From positions 399,718-463,717 of the forward strand of contig NMRA01000243.1 of assembly GCA_002633005.1 (NCBI GenBank): DNA of 64,000 nucleotides, given 5' to 3'. Within the stretch, counting starts at the first letter, position 1. Every line of letters begins with the position of its first letter. This document shows positions 1 through 15,200 of the stretch, piece after piece. The DNA is from Phoronis australis. Its lineage: Eukaryota > Phoronida > Phoronidae. Both the position numbers and the translations under genes were made by a program. The notes under the pieces are model-generated. The model was not told where the DNA came from and did no database searches. It saw only the letters and a program-made list of their open reading frames with translations.

Positions 1-198
1 ACTACACATGAATATTTCATGACCTCAAGCTTATCAGATAATTTTCAAGTCAGTTAACACCACATGACAAGCAAATAGACACCACAGGGTGATCTTAAGC
101 TATGGGTATTGTGATTAATATCTGCCTCTAGGCTACCCAAGTCTTAACTTCTTACAGGACTCTATATGTCCCAACAGCACTTTCACACACCAACTTAC

Positions 199-240
199 AT
201 TTGGTAAGCCGTTGACTCCATACCCTGAATTTACAAAACC
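199..240 (-). CDS. SSBP: SSBP exon 5 (probable small exon)
   Basis: 42 bp, phase 0 on both sides, encoding [14 protein letters not shown] between acceptor TTTTTCAG and donor GTAAGT. It follows exon 4 in frame across a 17.4 kb intron. From memory, insect Ssdp has a very similar GF..SGYGVNG segment directly after FHDY, whereas vertebrate SSBPs go straight to an Ala/Pro-rich stretch. The splice sites are seen directly; assignment to this gene rests on phase, orientation and that recollection. Confidence 0.78.
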
Positions 241-3200
241 CTGAAAAAGAAGAAAATATGGTTGAAGCGCAGTGACACAAATCTCTTTTTTGAACTTAAA
301 CAAACAAACAAAGGCACACAAAACCATCAATGGCGGTAAATGGGGCCAATTAGGTCATAACCAAAAATGCAAGCTTGACCACTTCAGTAAGGTGTTCATT
401 TCTGGGGTTTGTTTTAAGCCACTTGAAAATTTACCAAACAGCAAAATTGTAAGACATATCTTATCAACTAAAGTAGTACTCTAATCAATGTGATTTTAGG
501 ATTTGATTGACAGTTCACCATTCCCAGCAACTGAAGATTCGAACTTGACATAATTGCTAAATTCGCACTCAGGTTGGAGAGACCACGACCAAATTATGAC
601 GAGAGGGGGATTGAAAATGAGGCTGGGAATCACTACTCTGACCTGGTGTCAAAGCATCAATGCAAATCCCCAATCACTTGGTAAATCACCTGTATCCCTT
701 AAGAACAGGTACAAGCAAAAATACCAGTAGTTTGGGGGGCACCTAAAACGCCACGAAACACTTGTAACCGTCCACATGACTGGCGTTTTTGCTATTCGCT
801 AAAGTGCTAGCAAAAACACTAGTGTTTTAGGCAGCTTGTGAACGGGTAAAGTTTGTTTATATTATGTCAATACTTAGCATTCATTGCACTGCAGGTCTTC
901 TGTTGAAAATGACACATTTTCAAAATCATTTTGGCAAACCCAAGGGTGTGAAACTGAACCAAACAATATTTTTGATTGTTTCACTGTTGTTGTACTGATG
1001 GGCACTATCTGGTGACGGGTCACTTTCTGGTGACGGTCACTTTCTGGTGACTGCACTTTCTGGTCACTGACAATCGCTGGTGGCGGGCACTTAATAGGAG
1101 ATCGCCGTCAACGTATTTCAAGATTTGTGAACACAGACGAAGTTAGAAGCCCTGGCAAAAATGGTTGATTTTGACTATAGTTTGTCCAAAATTAGCGAGA
1201 TTGTTGCATTCAACGTAGCAACATCAGAATCTACTTGTTCTAATTTCCCCGACACTGGTTAATTGTGATGAAAGAACAGAGTGTCACACCAGCACAGACT
1301 AGACCTTATACACCAAACGACCATTCAATCACTGTCAATATGTAAGTATATCATAATACCACAGAGTATCACATACTGTTTAGTAACATCACATGGGCAT
1401 AACCTAGACCTTACACACCAAGCAACCAATCACTGACACTATGTAAGTATATCATAACGCCACAGAGTATCACATACTGTTTAGTAACATCACACGGGCA
1501 TAACCTAAACCTTATACACCAAGCAACCAATCACTGACACTATGTAAGTATATCATAACGCCACAGAGTATCACGTACTGTTTAGTAACATCACACGGGC
1601 ATAACCTAAACCTTATACACCAAGCAACCACTCACTGACACTATGAAAGTATATCATAATACCACAGAGTATCACCGACTGCTTAGTAACATCAAACGGT
1701 TATAACCTAGATCTTACACACCAAGCATTCACTCACTGACTCTAGCTGGAGGGTAAACATTGGTTTAATTTGAAATTTGAATACGTGCCAACATGTCACC
1801 AGTGCCGAACACGTAACAAAAAATGATGTGACTATTGTCTCGTTTTGTACTCAATATGTCGCTCAGATCTCCCCAGGGTTCCCATAAAACGGTAAATGTT
1901 AACAGACGTTAGAAATATACATAGGGCATTGTGTCATTTTTTACTTAAGTTATTCAAAGGTTTAGGAAACTAAAATGATCTTTGTGTACATATGAAGGTG
2001 GTCTGAATGGACCTGATCCAATAATGAACAACAAAGGTGATGTGCTCCAATTTTTGAATGAACAGAAAAACACCGTAGCCTGTGTTCTCTACACGCTCGC
2101 ACAATGTTTGAAATCTTGAGCCAGTTGAAAAGTTCTGACACGCGCTTAAATGTTGAGCCACGTTTTAAAGGACTCAACATTTTTGGGTGAAAAACATGGC
2201 ACACAATGTGAGAGGCTTTGGAGTCTCACGAAAGAAGAATTCTGATCGCTTAAAGAGAAATAATAGGCGAAACGAACCGCCTAAATTTCATTTGGCCGGG
2301 TTCGACCAGATAGACAAAATAAAAAGCTGGGCAAAATTTTAGAAAGTTGCTTGAAATAATGGCCACTTTCTTAATATCATCGACTGGTCAGCCATTCTAT
2401 AAATAGATCGGTCATTTATTTCTTTCTCTTCTTTACACCTCACTCGAAGTCGAGTATTCCGAAGTGATTCTCTCATCAATCCTTACCATACATTAATTCA
2501 CTCACTGGTAAGACCGAGCTCAAAGGAGTAGGAGACACTTTTGTGCAACGCTCGATTGTCAACCAGTAAAGTCAGGATTCGAACCCGCGTCTCCCAAACG
2601 GGAGTCTGGAGCTCAAAGCAATGAGCCACACTGTCTCCATCAGTCATTTCACAAATAAAAAATTAAATATGCAAAAAGCGCTTTCATGGTGCCTTTTTCC
2701 ATGTTCCGTATGTCCCGCGGCACTGGTCAGACTTTACGGCAGCAGTGTTAGAAACGTAAACAAACCTCCGTATGGAAACACTTTTGATGACTAATTGGTT
2801 GTTGCTTGTGCATTTCCACTTTGACGAATATTATGGGTTACTTTTGGTGCATTTCACATTGTCATTGACAACTAAAGTAAGCTCATCTCATCTCATTTTT
2901 CATTGGCAGCATTATATCTGTGGCGCATCCTCCTGAGAAAAACAGCCATGTCATTCACAACTCTTTACTTTGGAAGCGGCAGTGTACAACGTTTGAGGTT
3001 TCGGGGGGGGGGGGGTTATTCTGAAATTGTGGACAGCCAGCGTTGTCTCTGGCTTCCGTTGTGGATTGGCGGGCGTATTTGACATACTCGGGGTAAACTT
3101 GTAGTATGTTGTGTATTTTCTGCATGAATTCTGGTCGTGTCGAGTTTAACCGATGGATGTATCAACTTCAAAACGAGTAATTCAGACATATTGAGAGGAT

Positions 3201-6200
3201 ACTGACTACAAGAATTCTGTGCAAGCCTGAAAAAAATAAGACTCGACTGTTAAGACATATGACAAAAATGTGACTCGCTTACCAAGACACTTCAAAAAGG
3301 CGTGTACGGTCAGAAATTTTTTTGGAAAGTTTGGACTCCCAGTTTTGGAATCCTGTATACCGTTAACCCATAATCACAGCTCCCTCACCCCCATTCAATG
3401 TGCTTATAACAACGATGGAGTAGCAGACATTTTTTCCTGAATTACAGTCTTGTATTCTCTAAATATTCTATTGAAAGAGCAATAAACCCACGCCTTTTAC
3501 GTCTTCTGTCGAAAACCAACTTTTGATTTAGACCAGCTACTGTAATAACATCCACCTCATCTTATTCCCTACTAAGATTTGATGATTTTTTTGGCTTGAA
3601 AAGAACCGAAAGGTCGTCATTGCTTCAGAACAGGCCCATTTACGTTGCTGGCCACCAATGCAATATGACTGCCAATGCAATGTGGCTGCCAATGCAATAT
3701 GGCAGCCAATTCAATATGGCCACCAATGCAATATGGCCGCCAATGCAATATGGCCACCAATGCAATATGGCTGCCAATGCAACAAATTTATTGTGACCTA
3801 CTTCAACTAAAACAAAGGATAATAATGTAATGGATTTGATCTAGAAGAGTAGATACCACAGCTAAAAAAGTTGGTGTTTTAATGTCTCAATAAGATTTTT
3901 AACGATTTTAATATGTTACAGGATCTTCACTCCATTTACAGAGCCTTGGCGGATAGGATGTTCCAGCCCTAAAGCAACCACCATTTCAGCAGAGGAGTAG
4001 GAAGCCGAAGGTGGTAGAAACAACGGAACACCGTATCAAGGAAACCAAACAATTATCCCTCCGCCACAGCCTAGATATGGGTTGATCACTACTGCCACTC
4101 TTTGCATGTTGGGAGAACTTGTGAAACTTGAGTAATCATTACCAGTCATGAGTCTTTCCATCAAAACGAAATCATGTAACAACAATAATTGCTACCTTTT
4201 ATCTGATATCAGTATAGGGTGACCACAAAAAACAGAATCCACAAACATTTGAAATAATCCAATCATAGAAATGCAGTTATTTTTAATTCAAATTTGGTAG
4301 ATTTATTCCTTAGTAAATGGGTGATCGTTTTCACAATTTTTTAACCACAAGAGTCAGTTTGCATTGGATTAACTTATTCTTTATAAAATAATGTTTCTTA
4401 CCCAGCATCATTCTGCCTACTCTGTTGTAACCAAGCTGTAGTGCAATCACATAAACTATGAAGTGATGGTATCAAATTTAGATAAAGACAAGGGTTGTTA
4501 GACAAGATACATCAATGTGATGTTTATTTATACCCTTGTAGGCGATAACATAACACACTAATGATGTTAAGGTAAATATTTCGTTCATTAAAAGTACATA
4601 CAAAGAAAAAAACATTGTGACATCTTTGTAAATTAGGGGAGAACGAATGGTATGTTTTTTCTACCTTTCATTGTTGGAGTGCATTAATTTCTGAGATTTG
4701 TTTCAAGAACAGTGACATAAGACTGGGACTTTTCGAAGATAGACCCACCCAAAAGTATGCCCATAGGCATATTTTCCATAATTGTTTCCATGTTTTGAAA
4801 GTCTGATGGACAAACCTAAAATATGTATGTAATATGTTTTGATGTAAATTTTGTTTATTTTAGCAGGACATTATATTTTAAGATCAAGATTTCACTCAAA
4901 TGACTACCATTTAACAAGATATTGGGTGACTAACCGTATTGGCACAATGTAAATAAGTTTTACGCACTATGTTTGTTGAATGCAAAAATTAGAATGAAAA
5001 AATTGTCATCGATCTCAAATACACAGCCACTGTACGCATCATGAAATATTTGACAGTTTCCAAAAATACGCCTGGGCGCATATTCCATCCCATTTGGTGT
5101 TTTTGAAAGCACAAGATCAAATATCCGATTTTCAGGAAACAGAACCCTATAGCAAAAATACTGATTTTGTTTTTATTACAGAAAAATACATTTTTCTCAG
5201 ATTATCAATATATGAAATGCACACACGTTTTAATGTCGTTCACATGCTGAAATGAACCGAATTTTAGTTTACACCCCGGGAGAAGCTAAAAATCCTCCAC
5301 ACTGCCGAAATCAAGAACGTGTCAGTCTGAGACAAGTATACGGTCGTTTAAACTGTGTAGATGTCACAAAACAACATTTGGTAAATTTTCCATTATTTGC
5401 AGCAAGATAATGAGCCCCTGAAAAACTGGAAAATGGCAACCTAGCCTATTTTTTGTGCGAAATAAGCGAATATTACCGTATTGTTTTGGCAATGTCATCA
5501 CAGTTCAATTCCTTTTACCACATGTAACTGTTGGGTATGATGGAAACGTGTTCATAACGCCCATCAGAAAGAATAGAAAACTACAAAATACATCTACGGC
5601 TCTGAAGATCTGGCATGTAACCAGATTTAAATGGATTACATTTTTAATTTTCAGTAAATAAAAATATCATCCAGTTTCTTTGTCAAGGTGTAAAAGTACT
5701 TCAATATTGCACTATGCTACGAAAACATGTAACACGCACAGAAGAGGTCCTATTCTAAAAATTTCGACCTCATTCACAGCTTCAGTATTTCTTTTCCAAA
5801 AAGGGACTTTTATGCAAAAGGTTGTTCCAAGGCGAGAAAAAGGATGTTTCACCAGGGAGATAATCCCGTAAACTGTGATATAAGTACAAAAAACCAGAGA
5901 CGTCAACCACAACCACAAGTTATTATAGCCAACAAAGAACTGACCAAAAGTACACATATATTTTGACATTCCAACCACAAAACCATTCCTAGCTCTCTGT
6001 CTAGCTATAAAAAGGCCATCTCAAGTTTCTCCTTCTGCCCCTAGCTGTAACCTCAGGTAATGAATGTCTACAAACTTCTGTGCTAACATTGAGGAGCTAG
6101 GTCTGAGGTTCAACACGAAAATACGCGATACCCTTGAATTGATGTGGACAATTTGGAAAGGACTCCAAAACTTACACACAGCAATTGCAAGGAAATATAT

Positions 6201-9200
6201 GAACATTGACCACACAATCAACTCTAAAGATGGTGACGAGACTTTTCTAGGTGAGACAGATGTTACCTGACTACAGACCCACCATTTATAGTCAAAGGAT
6301 TTTATAATTCAGTCAGAGCCTATAGACAGGTTAGCATCCACGTCACGAATTGGGTAGTCAAAATGATGCCCATTTTGGATAATAATAATGGCAAACAGAG
6401 CTCTCTTGAAAATATGAACCTTTAAAGATGTATTTGCATGCTCCTAACCATGCTAATGTATAACAGGAACTAAATGGCAGTGCTATTGAACATCACCTAC
6501 ACTAAACATAGTGCAGTTGCATTCATTGATAACTTGTAAACACGAAAACAAAAAACTTCCGCAAATAGGTGACTTTTGCACCAATGACACATATTGGGGG
6601 TAAACGCAGCCCACATCATGCAGTGTTATTCTCCAACACCACGTCACAGCAGATAGTTACTAGATACGGTTGAGTGATTTACAGCAGATCATTATCCAAA
6701 CAGAACTTGTTCTTAAAAACATTTGGCAATTTTCAACCTACTTCATAATCAAATCGTCACTGAATGTTGCGTTTCTAACTAATTTGACCAAGCAATCAGA
6801 GAAAAGATAAGGAACTATCTGGCAAGTTCCACTGAGATTATGTAAGACTTAAGAAAATTAGGACATAATATCACAGAAATGGCCGATCGAGATCTATACA
6901 TATACTTTCAGATTGTATGCTTAAAAATACTGTCAAGAACTATTTTCAAAATGTTGCATTTGTGCATGAAGGTTTATCAAAAATAGCATTACTATGATTT
7001 TCATGAAAAAAAATAATACAAGTTACATAAACGGAAACGATAATTTAGAAAAATGTGATGTTTCTGAGATTTTGTCCTAAACATTTATATCCAATGAGGT
7101 TAGATCATATTTCCGATTTCGTCCTCCTTTTATGAATGTTCCTTTCTTTTTATAAATTTTACTAAAACACGAAATTGCGTGACCCTATCAATGGAATTCT
7201 AGTAAAAAATAAAAAATCTACAGGTTTTCTGAATTCAGAAAATAAGCACATTTCTACGGTAAATTTCATAGTTTTGTAAATATTTGGCTACGTAAACAGA
7301 CTTATCAATAAGGTCATACCTAACCTTAGATGCCTTTGACATCAACCCTCACACGTCTTGGACCGAAGACTTTATTTAGCAGTAAATAGGTGGGTTTAAT
7401 GATATTAGTTGAATACATCTCACTCTCATTTTGAGAACTAATTTCTCTACTGAATAACGGGCATCAGACTGGTTCTCAAAATGTGGGCACGTTATACCCG
7501 ACTATTGCAGATTTAACAGTGAGGTGTATGAACAGTTAACTTCGGTGCCATCTTAGTTATCAACAGATGTCGCTGTCTGTAACCACACATGTTGTGCTAT
7601 TACTTCATTTTATCACATTCAACTATTTACCATTTTAACATCGTATGGCAACCACTTCATTTTATTTATCACGGTAAACTCTGACCAATTTCGGACAAAA
7701 ATAATTGTCAAAAATGCCCTTTATTAATTTTTCAGGGGCTTCATCTCTGCTGCGAATGCCCACAATTTTTCCAAGCTTTGTCTGATGTTAGCTGTGGAAG
7801 AGAACTTGAAAAGGGAACATCACTTCATTTTGTGCAGCTTATGGATCATATTAGTATTAAAAGTTTCGCTTGTCGGCCATATTATCCCCTAAATTAGTGA
7901 CACTTTACCATATCCAAACATTTTTACGTGAACTTTCATACTTAAAAAGCTATACGAACAACATTTCGCAGCACCATCAACAAGCAAAAACTACGGTGTC
8001 AGGTGCCCGTTAACTACTGAAGCCCGATTGAAAGGTTCAAGTAACACCAGTCGACGTTGACGCTCCTCATGTTCCAAAGTTACGTTGGTACGAAAACGTA
8101 TTTAGTTCAAGTAGTTACTGTAAAATTTACAAAAAGTTATAAACTTCACCAAACATTGACCTGGTGTTCGAAATGAAAGTTGCTAGTTACTAACACAATT
8201 CTGAATCCAGCAAATCAAGAGGTATGTATTGTGCCTCATTTACCTTTTCAAATTTCTCTGCTCTCCACATTGTATGCAACAGTATGACTTTATTGACATC
8301 TGAATGACAAATGACAAAACGACAAACTAATCTCATGCAAAATAGTGATTAGCACAGCATGAGTTTAAGCTGTGGGGCAAATACTCTATGAAAGTGCAGC
8401 ATTGTGGGTAAATATCGCGGAATCCGAAGGAGGCCGCTGTGGCATTCCAGGTCGTGGGTAAACAAACATAGAGGACAGTTTGAGCGTCTTGACAGTATAA
8501 CACATACTCAAAAAGCTACCATAAACCTTTGTAACAATTTGATTACAATATAATCTCCCAAACTTCGATAAACATAATCAACTCAACTACCCTTTTTCAT
8601 TTTTCATGATTTTCCTTTAACAATGATTTGAATTTCCAAGATTTCTCAAAATACAATCAAACGGTATCTACGGACACAGAGTTTGAACATGAAAAAGCAT
8701 TAATTTGGAAACCATGTATCTTTTACAGAAAAGTGAGAAAATGAAATTTCACTTGTCTGTCAGAATCCTGCACTAGAAATATCACTGTAGATAGTTCAGA
8801 ATGTGAAGGTCAAGGACACGGCATCACTAATAGAACAATGACATGCCCTAAATAACAGCATCAAGAAGAAACATATGTGGGTTTGTTGTGCAGTGTTAAC
8901 AAGGAGTTGTTTACAAGGCATGTATTGATTTTTTGAAAATAACCGAGAAACTGAGAATTTTCCATTTTCCATTTTGGTAACCTTTCTTTTAGTATATCGA
9001 AACAAAATTAATTTCTGTGACATATGTTTACAAAAATCTTCACGCCGAAACTACTAGGCGATGAGAGGGTGCACACATCAGCAGTACCAGGGTAGAATTC
9101 AATAACGCTAGGGCCTCACTGGGAAATCTCTACAAAAGTAAGACTTTGCGAGACTATATGAGATATTGCCGTCTATTTTAATTGAGAGCATGTGATTTTT

Positions 9201-12200
9201 GCTAGAATTTCCTCGTAGCGAGGTAGCTACTGAACTCTACCCTGTCCTCAAATTTGCATGGCTGTAAAAATAGACCAGGCGATAACACAAAGTTGCGTCC
9301 AGACAGAACGATGCCCCAGGAAGAGATGACAGGTTCCAAGTGATAGATGAGCAGAAATTAACCTAGCGCATTTTGACCCAATTATGACAATTAACTCCAC
9401 CTCTTGGAGAGCACACAATCTGCGTCTGACCAACCTGCACCAGGGCAAGTGCCCCATGTGTACCAGGATTGTGAAAAGGTCAGAAAGGGATCACCATTAG
9501 TTCACACGGGCACTTTCCTCCACTGAAAAACGGTTAGTTTTACCATGATACAGGTGGCATTCAGCCGTGTAGACGTACAGCTGATCCAGGACAAGGTACC
9601 CTTGGAGAAACTGGCCATGTGGACCTAGCTTTAAACCCATGTTTACACTAGAACATTAGAACACCTTGCTTCCGATGAGACGAACGTCCAGACATCACAC
9701 GACATGACGGAGATACGCTCTCAACATATGCACAACTTTGCAAAATGATGATTTATCTTGTTGGGTTTTAGGATATTTCTGTTTTGTGGATCTTTGCAGA
9801 ATGTAGAAAATGGATGGAGTTGAAAGTGTTGATCAAAATATAAACATAATAAGATAAAAATGTAATGCAAAAATGAAGTCAATCCTATGTATGCAATTGC
9901 AGGAGCACACACCTCTTATTTATATCCGTCTTATTGGCAAGTTTGCGATCACACTGCACTGTATGTTGGGACTAGTTGCCATACTTAAATAACGTGGGGG
10001 TAAGTTGTGCCACCTAAGTCGAGTTGCCTCAGCAGAAATCATAATATAGCAACAACTCGTCCCAGGAGAACGGTAACTCATTCCAAGGCATTTGTAGTGT
10101 GGACAGCACTTTTGAAATTTCTACAAATTGCAGTGCCGCACAACGAAATGAATCACGGATCCTTATAATTTACCTTAATTTGAGGTGAATGCCATTTTCA
10201 ACATGAAAAAGGGCAAACATGTTTTCTAAAGTAGAATGAAAGTACTTTTATTGCAAAATTGAAAAATTCAGCGTAAACAAGATATTGATGTTAACGGTAA
10301 AGAATTTTAACCAAGATCTTTTCATTTGTGACAAATATGGGCCATCACACCAAATCTATTATCAGACATCCCAGCTAGTTCATCTTGACAAAACAGGCAA
10401 GTCTGGTCTAAACAAGTTTTGAATGTGACAGTCTGCAGAGTTCTTAATCAGATTGTACCAAGCTTAACTGGTTTTCATACGTTTTTGCATGTTTTCGAGT
10501 TCGCACTACCTAAGTGTGATCACTCTGACTGTTATTTAACATTGCCAGTGGATAGTTTCCAAACCTGCCACAAGGATGCAATCGCATTTTTTCTTAAAGA
10601 GACAACGTCGGTGAGAAAAGTAAGTGTCTGAGATCAGACATAACATGATTTTGAACCCACAACCTTGGTGTTCCAGTCCAACACTCTCCTGGTAGAGCAA
10701 AAACCGACTTGATAAGTGCAGAGTATTTCACAGTATTTAACAGGTAAAGTCACCAGCCCTGATTTCAGTGAATATCTGGCAGACACTAGAAAGAATTAGT
10801 GAGCTGTAAAAAAATCTCAAAAACAACGCATTTTGTTGTTTCATAGCTCTGGTCAAAGCTAATAACTTCAAGAAGTTTATTCCATCCAACAATAATTTCA
10901 ACAAGTCTGTCCCATCCAACAATAATTTCAACAAGTCTATCCCATCCAACAATAATAATTTCAACAAGTCTATCCAATCCATCAATAATCACAAAAATGC
11001 TTCTTAGTCATAGAGCTGATTCCTGCATGGCCTTTTAACTCGACCACACTTCCCCTGGGTATGAGCAGCCGAGAGCACAAAACAACACATCCTAGTTTGT
11101 AAATTCAATGATATTTTAAGAATATGTGCATTTGAACAATCACATGCTGTCTTGGAGATTTCAATCTCACAGCATGAATTCAATGCTAACTTGACATACA
11201 ATCAATCCTGTCTCACAGATTCGGCCAATAATTGCAAATCGGGCAATGTTTTAAAGAAACAATCCCATTAACGATTAACGAAACTGTACCTGTTACAAAC
11301 AGTCAACGAGTTGCACGGATTCAGCACAAATAAAGCACGTATTGAAAATCAACCATGTCGGTGAGGAACGAAACTAAACTGTCACATGACAAATGTAGGG
11401 TGTTCTTCTATCTGAGTGGGAGATGGGGATGTTCTGCCAATTGAGGAGACTTCCAGGATAGGTACCGTCTCGCCCTCGGTTGAGCATTCTGCCCCATCAG
11501 GTCAGTTATTGGGACAGTGATGTTCAGATTATAAACTATGAGATACATTTCATTAACTTCATCCCATAAAGAATTTTTTTGTTAAAAGTTTCGTGCGTTG
11601 ATAGAACATAGTCTTAGACATAAGTAGCAACAGGGTTAGTTTCATTAGTCACCCACAGGATTGAGTTTCAAACTTGTTCGATTAGCGATTGTTGACTCGA
11701 TTTTGATCAAGTTAGCGTTGAATTGACACAGTGAATCTACAACTATAAAACGGCGCAAATTTGTTAAATGAACAAGAATGAATTCATAGAATAGTATTCA
11801 ATTTTCGAAATAGAATAAATTACTTTAATTTTCGCAGTCTCTACTACGCTGCGCATACCAGTGGATGTTACACAATGACTGTAACCTGTCTAAAACTGAT
11901 CACCAATTTTCAAATTTACCAAGACAGACTGATGTCACACCACCTCAAGAACAAACTCAACATGGCCACACTAGCTCACCAACAAGAAAAGCTTTCTAAA
12001 ATTTCGCGCACTCCGACTGTACAAATTTACCCCAGTTTGATTTTAGATATAAAACACAAACGTCACTGAATCCAAAACATTAAGTTAGTCATATGCATGT
12101 CCACTTTTTGTTACGAAATCAGAAAATAACACATCCAAATACAAACGTTTTTGTAGAATGTTTTTGTCAAATCCACATGTTTCTGAAATTCCTGATACAT

Positions 12201-15200
12201 CAAAAAGCAAGAAATACCGGAGCCTGACCCCACCACATTGATACAAATAAAATTCGGACCACCTCGCATAGCAAATAACCAAACAAAATGAAAAATTCAC
12301 TATGAGACAAAGTAGACAGCACAAAGAGACTATGTTCAGAATTCCAGAATTTCACCAGCACTGGGTAGAATATAGCTGAAACAATGCGCACGATCAATAT
12401 CTCAGTGACACTGTGCAAAACATGTGGGCTTAGTCGCGTGTGCGACAGTAGACTATCTCCAGGAGAGAGGGAGTGTGTTCTAGAAAACTGACCTCACTAA
12501 ACAGCGCAAATCTGTCTCATAATAATTATTATCCTAGAATTAAACGTAATTTGACTGAGCACCGCCATCTACGGTATACTAAAGCTCTGGAATTTAAAAA
12601 CACAACTGCCTTTCACAGTTTAGTTTACATAGAGAATAAATCCCTCATCTGAGAAAAATACAAAATTCATAAAAATTAACCAAATTAATGGTTGGAAAAT
12701 AAATAAGGTTGGAAATGGGTGTACTAAAGCACAAATCCAAAACCTTTTCAAAACATGTGAATAACAGATTTTTAGCAAACACAATCAAGATTCCCAGAAA
12801 ACTGAAATTTTAAGAACTATTAAATTCATCTCTTAACGACATCACACGTTGAAACTGAAACTGTAGTCAGAATGTCATTCTTTGGGCATTGCTGCAAGAG
12901 TTCAACTCTGTGTCTGAGAAAATCCCAACTTTCTGAGGAAAAAAGTCGGGACAGCAAAACCAACATGGCTACCAGACACATGGACCCCCCCCCGCAGATA
13001 ACACAGTTAGTTCACTGAGTCATAAACCACTGACCACCTGACATAGTGCCGGACACAAAACACGACTTATGCACTCAAAAAGCATAATCTAAGTACTCAA
13101 ACTCATACCCGATGAATAGTCTCTTTCTACAAGTACTGTCAGGCAGTCAGTGAGGCATGTTTGAGACTCGAGAACACTGGGATTGTTTTTGGGGGTGATT
13201 AAGTCATGTTTTGTGAATCCAGCACCGTGTCTAGAGGTCACTGAGGTGTGTTTGTGAGTCAGTGACCTGAGTATACCTTGGGCACCTGTGAACTATATCA
13301 ACAAGTGAGGCACTACAGCTGCTCCGCAGTGTGACAACCCTTGACTATGGCCTTGCGAAAGAAAACTGGGAGAAAAAGCGCAGCCCAGTCTGCAAACTAG
13401 AACCAGCAGACTGAGACACTACACATTGCTGAGCAACACTATATTATGCAACTGATGTGGTGACAAACAGTCTACAAAGCATCCACAGTACACATAAGGA
13501 GTGCAAAGGACCTGAGCAATATTTCCCACCAATAGAGCAAACCCAAACATCTTCTTTAGGAATGGCTTAATGGGCAAGGAAGAGGGTTCAAATGCATTAA
13601 CGCTCACAACAATAGCAACTAGGTGATCATGACTGCCCTAGTCGGAAATGCCATCGTTAGTGAGATCAAAAAGTAATCATGGAGCTGGGAAGACCACTAG
13701 ACAAAAACAAGCCTATACCGGCCGGTCAAGTTCTAGGGTCTCTTTGATGATTACTCACACCGATTATTAATCGATAGCAAGAATGCAAATCAATTGGAAA
13801 TCTTTAGGTTGAAGAGTTCAGCTGCAGCAACAGGTAAGACAAGGCATAGCATACTGTCTTGGCAGGATCAAGTGCCCTGCCTGAAATGAGCGCCTGTCTT
13901 GAATTAGCACCAGGGTTAAAAGTTCAATGTAAAATTAGCTGGGGGAGCCAGAAAAAGGGCCAGGGTTTGATTAAGCCCGGGGAAAACGAATGCACGGTTC
14001 GGGAACACTGAGCTAATACGTTGGCAATCACTGGTGTGCACTGCAAAATGTGTTTAGGATACATAGTAAAAATGCTCCCGTTCGTGACAGTGAAAAATTA
14101 ATTGTTTAGCTCAAGGTTAGACCATGTACCAAATTTTAGAAATATGCAAGTCTGGATGTCCCAAATTCATGAATTACCACCAATGAGAAACGATCATTCG
14201 TCTCAATGTTGCAGACTATTAGGACGCATGAAAAGGTTGCGTTGGCTGTTATTTCAGTCGATTTCATGAATTGCCAAGTCTATTTTCAGACTCTCTTAAT
14301 ACAAGACACATCGTACGAAATTTGAGGAATAAGATAAATACCAAAATCGACCGTGTCCCAACCTATAGAATGAAGAGAATTCAATTTCTGTTTGAATTTA
14401 GAGGCTGTCCAAACTGGAGAATTTTTACCGTACCATAGCAATGTTTTTATGAACTTTCTACCAGTTAAAAAATGCAGGATCTTGTACAACTGCCCGGGGG
14501 GTCTAAGATCACGGTCCTCTGCCCTGTTTTTGCCATAAAAAGTAAGACTCAATTGACAACTAACTTGTTGCACTTGAAAACGCATTACATAAGGCAACAT
14601 AGAGCACCATGTTCTTCAGCTTAAAACCTTTTAGAACAAAATTTTGTCTAGTACAGTGTTTCTGGTTGGCACTCCGGAAATATACCACAGGACAATCTAT
14701 CCATATCGTTTATCAAGGGCCTTTAAGATATTTGTGAATGCCCACATTTTTTTTTCAAAATAGTGTCTGATGGAGGCTACAGTGCAGATCTTAGTATGAC
14801 CAAGCATTTGTTTGTTGCTATGAATCGTTAGGACAAAAAAATGACAAACAAAATTTACATGGTCACCCACAACGTCATGTCCTAATGTTGGTGAGATTTT
14901 ACCACTATTTCACCATGTGACCTCGGGATGACCTTGACCATGAACTTTTAACCACGACCAGCAACTAGCATGATATGCCCACAGTGCCAGAGTATTTGTC
15001 CAGAACAAGCTGGCATCAGACAGACAGAGAGGTCTATAAAACACAACGAATCCCTACACAAACACTGATAACAGTGAAATTGGGTCATAAGAAGCCTTTA
15101 TCAGTCCGTCCCTAGAGTTCACCATCAACAAGTAAGTAACCTGTGGCAGACAAATATGTTTATGATGGACAGCATCGTTGCTAAGCAACAGTCCACCAGG

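Noticed and set aside
1300-1745. CRISPR-like repeat array
   Set aside because: Units are contiguous 101-bp tandem copies without short repeats separated by unique spacers, in a eukaryotic intron.
2580-2642. tRNA gene on minus strand
   Set aside because: A and B boxes are present but the cloverleaf is not closed and a SINE body follows; the sequence recurs at 63431.
14286-14600. 104-codon open frame on minus strand
   Set aside because: Lies mostly within an inverted-repeat element whose other copies do not keep the frame.
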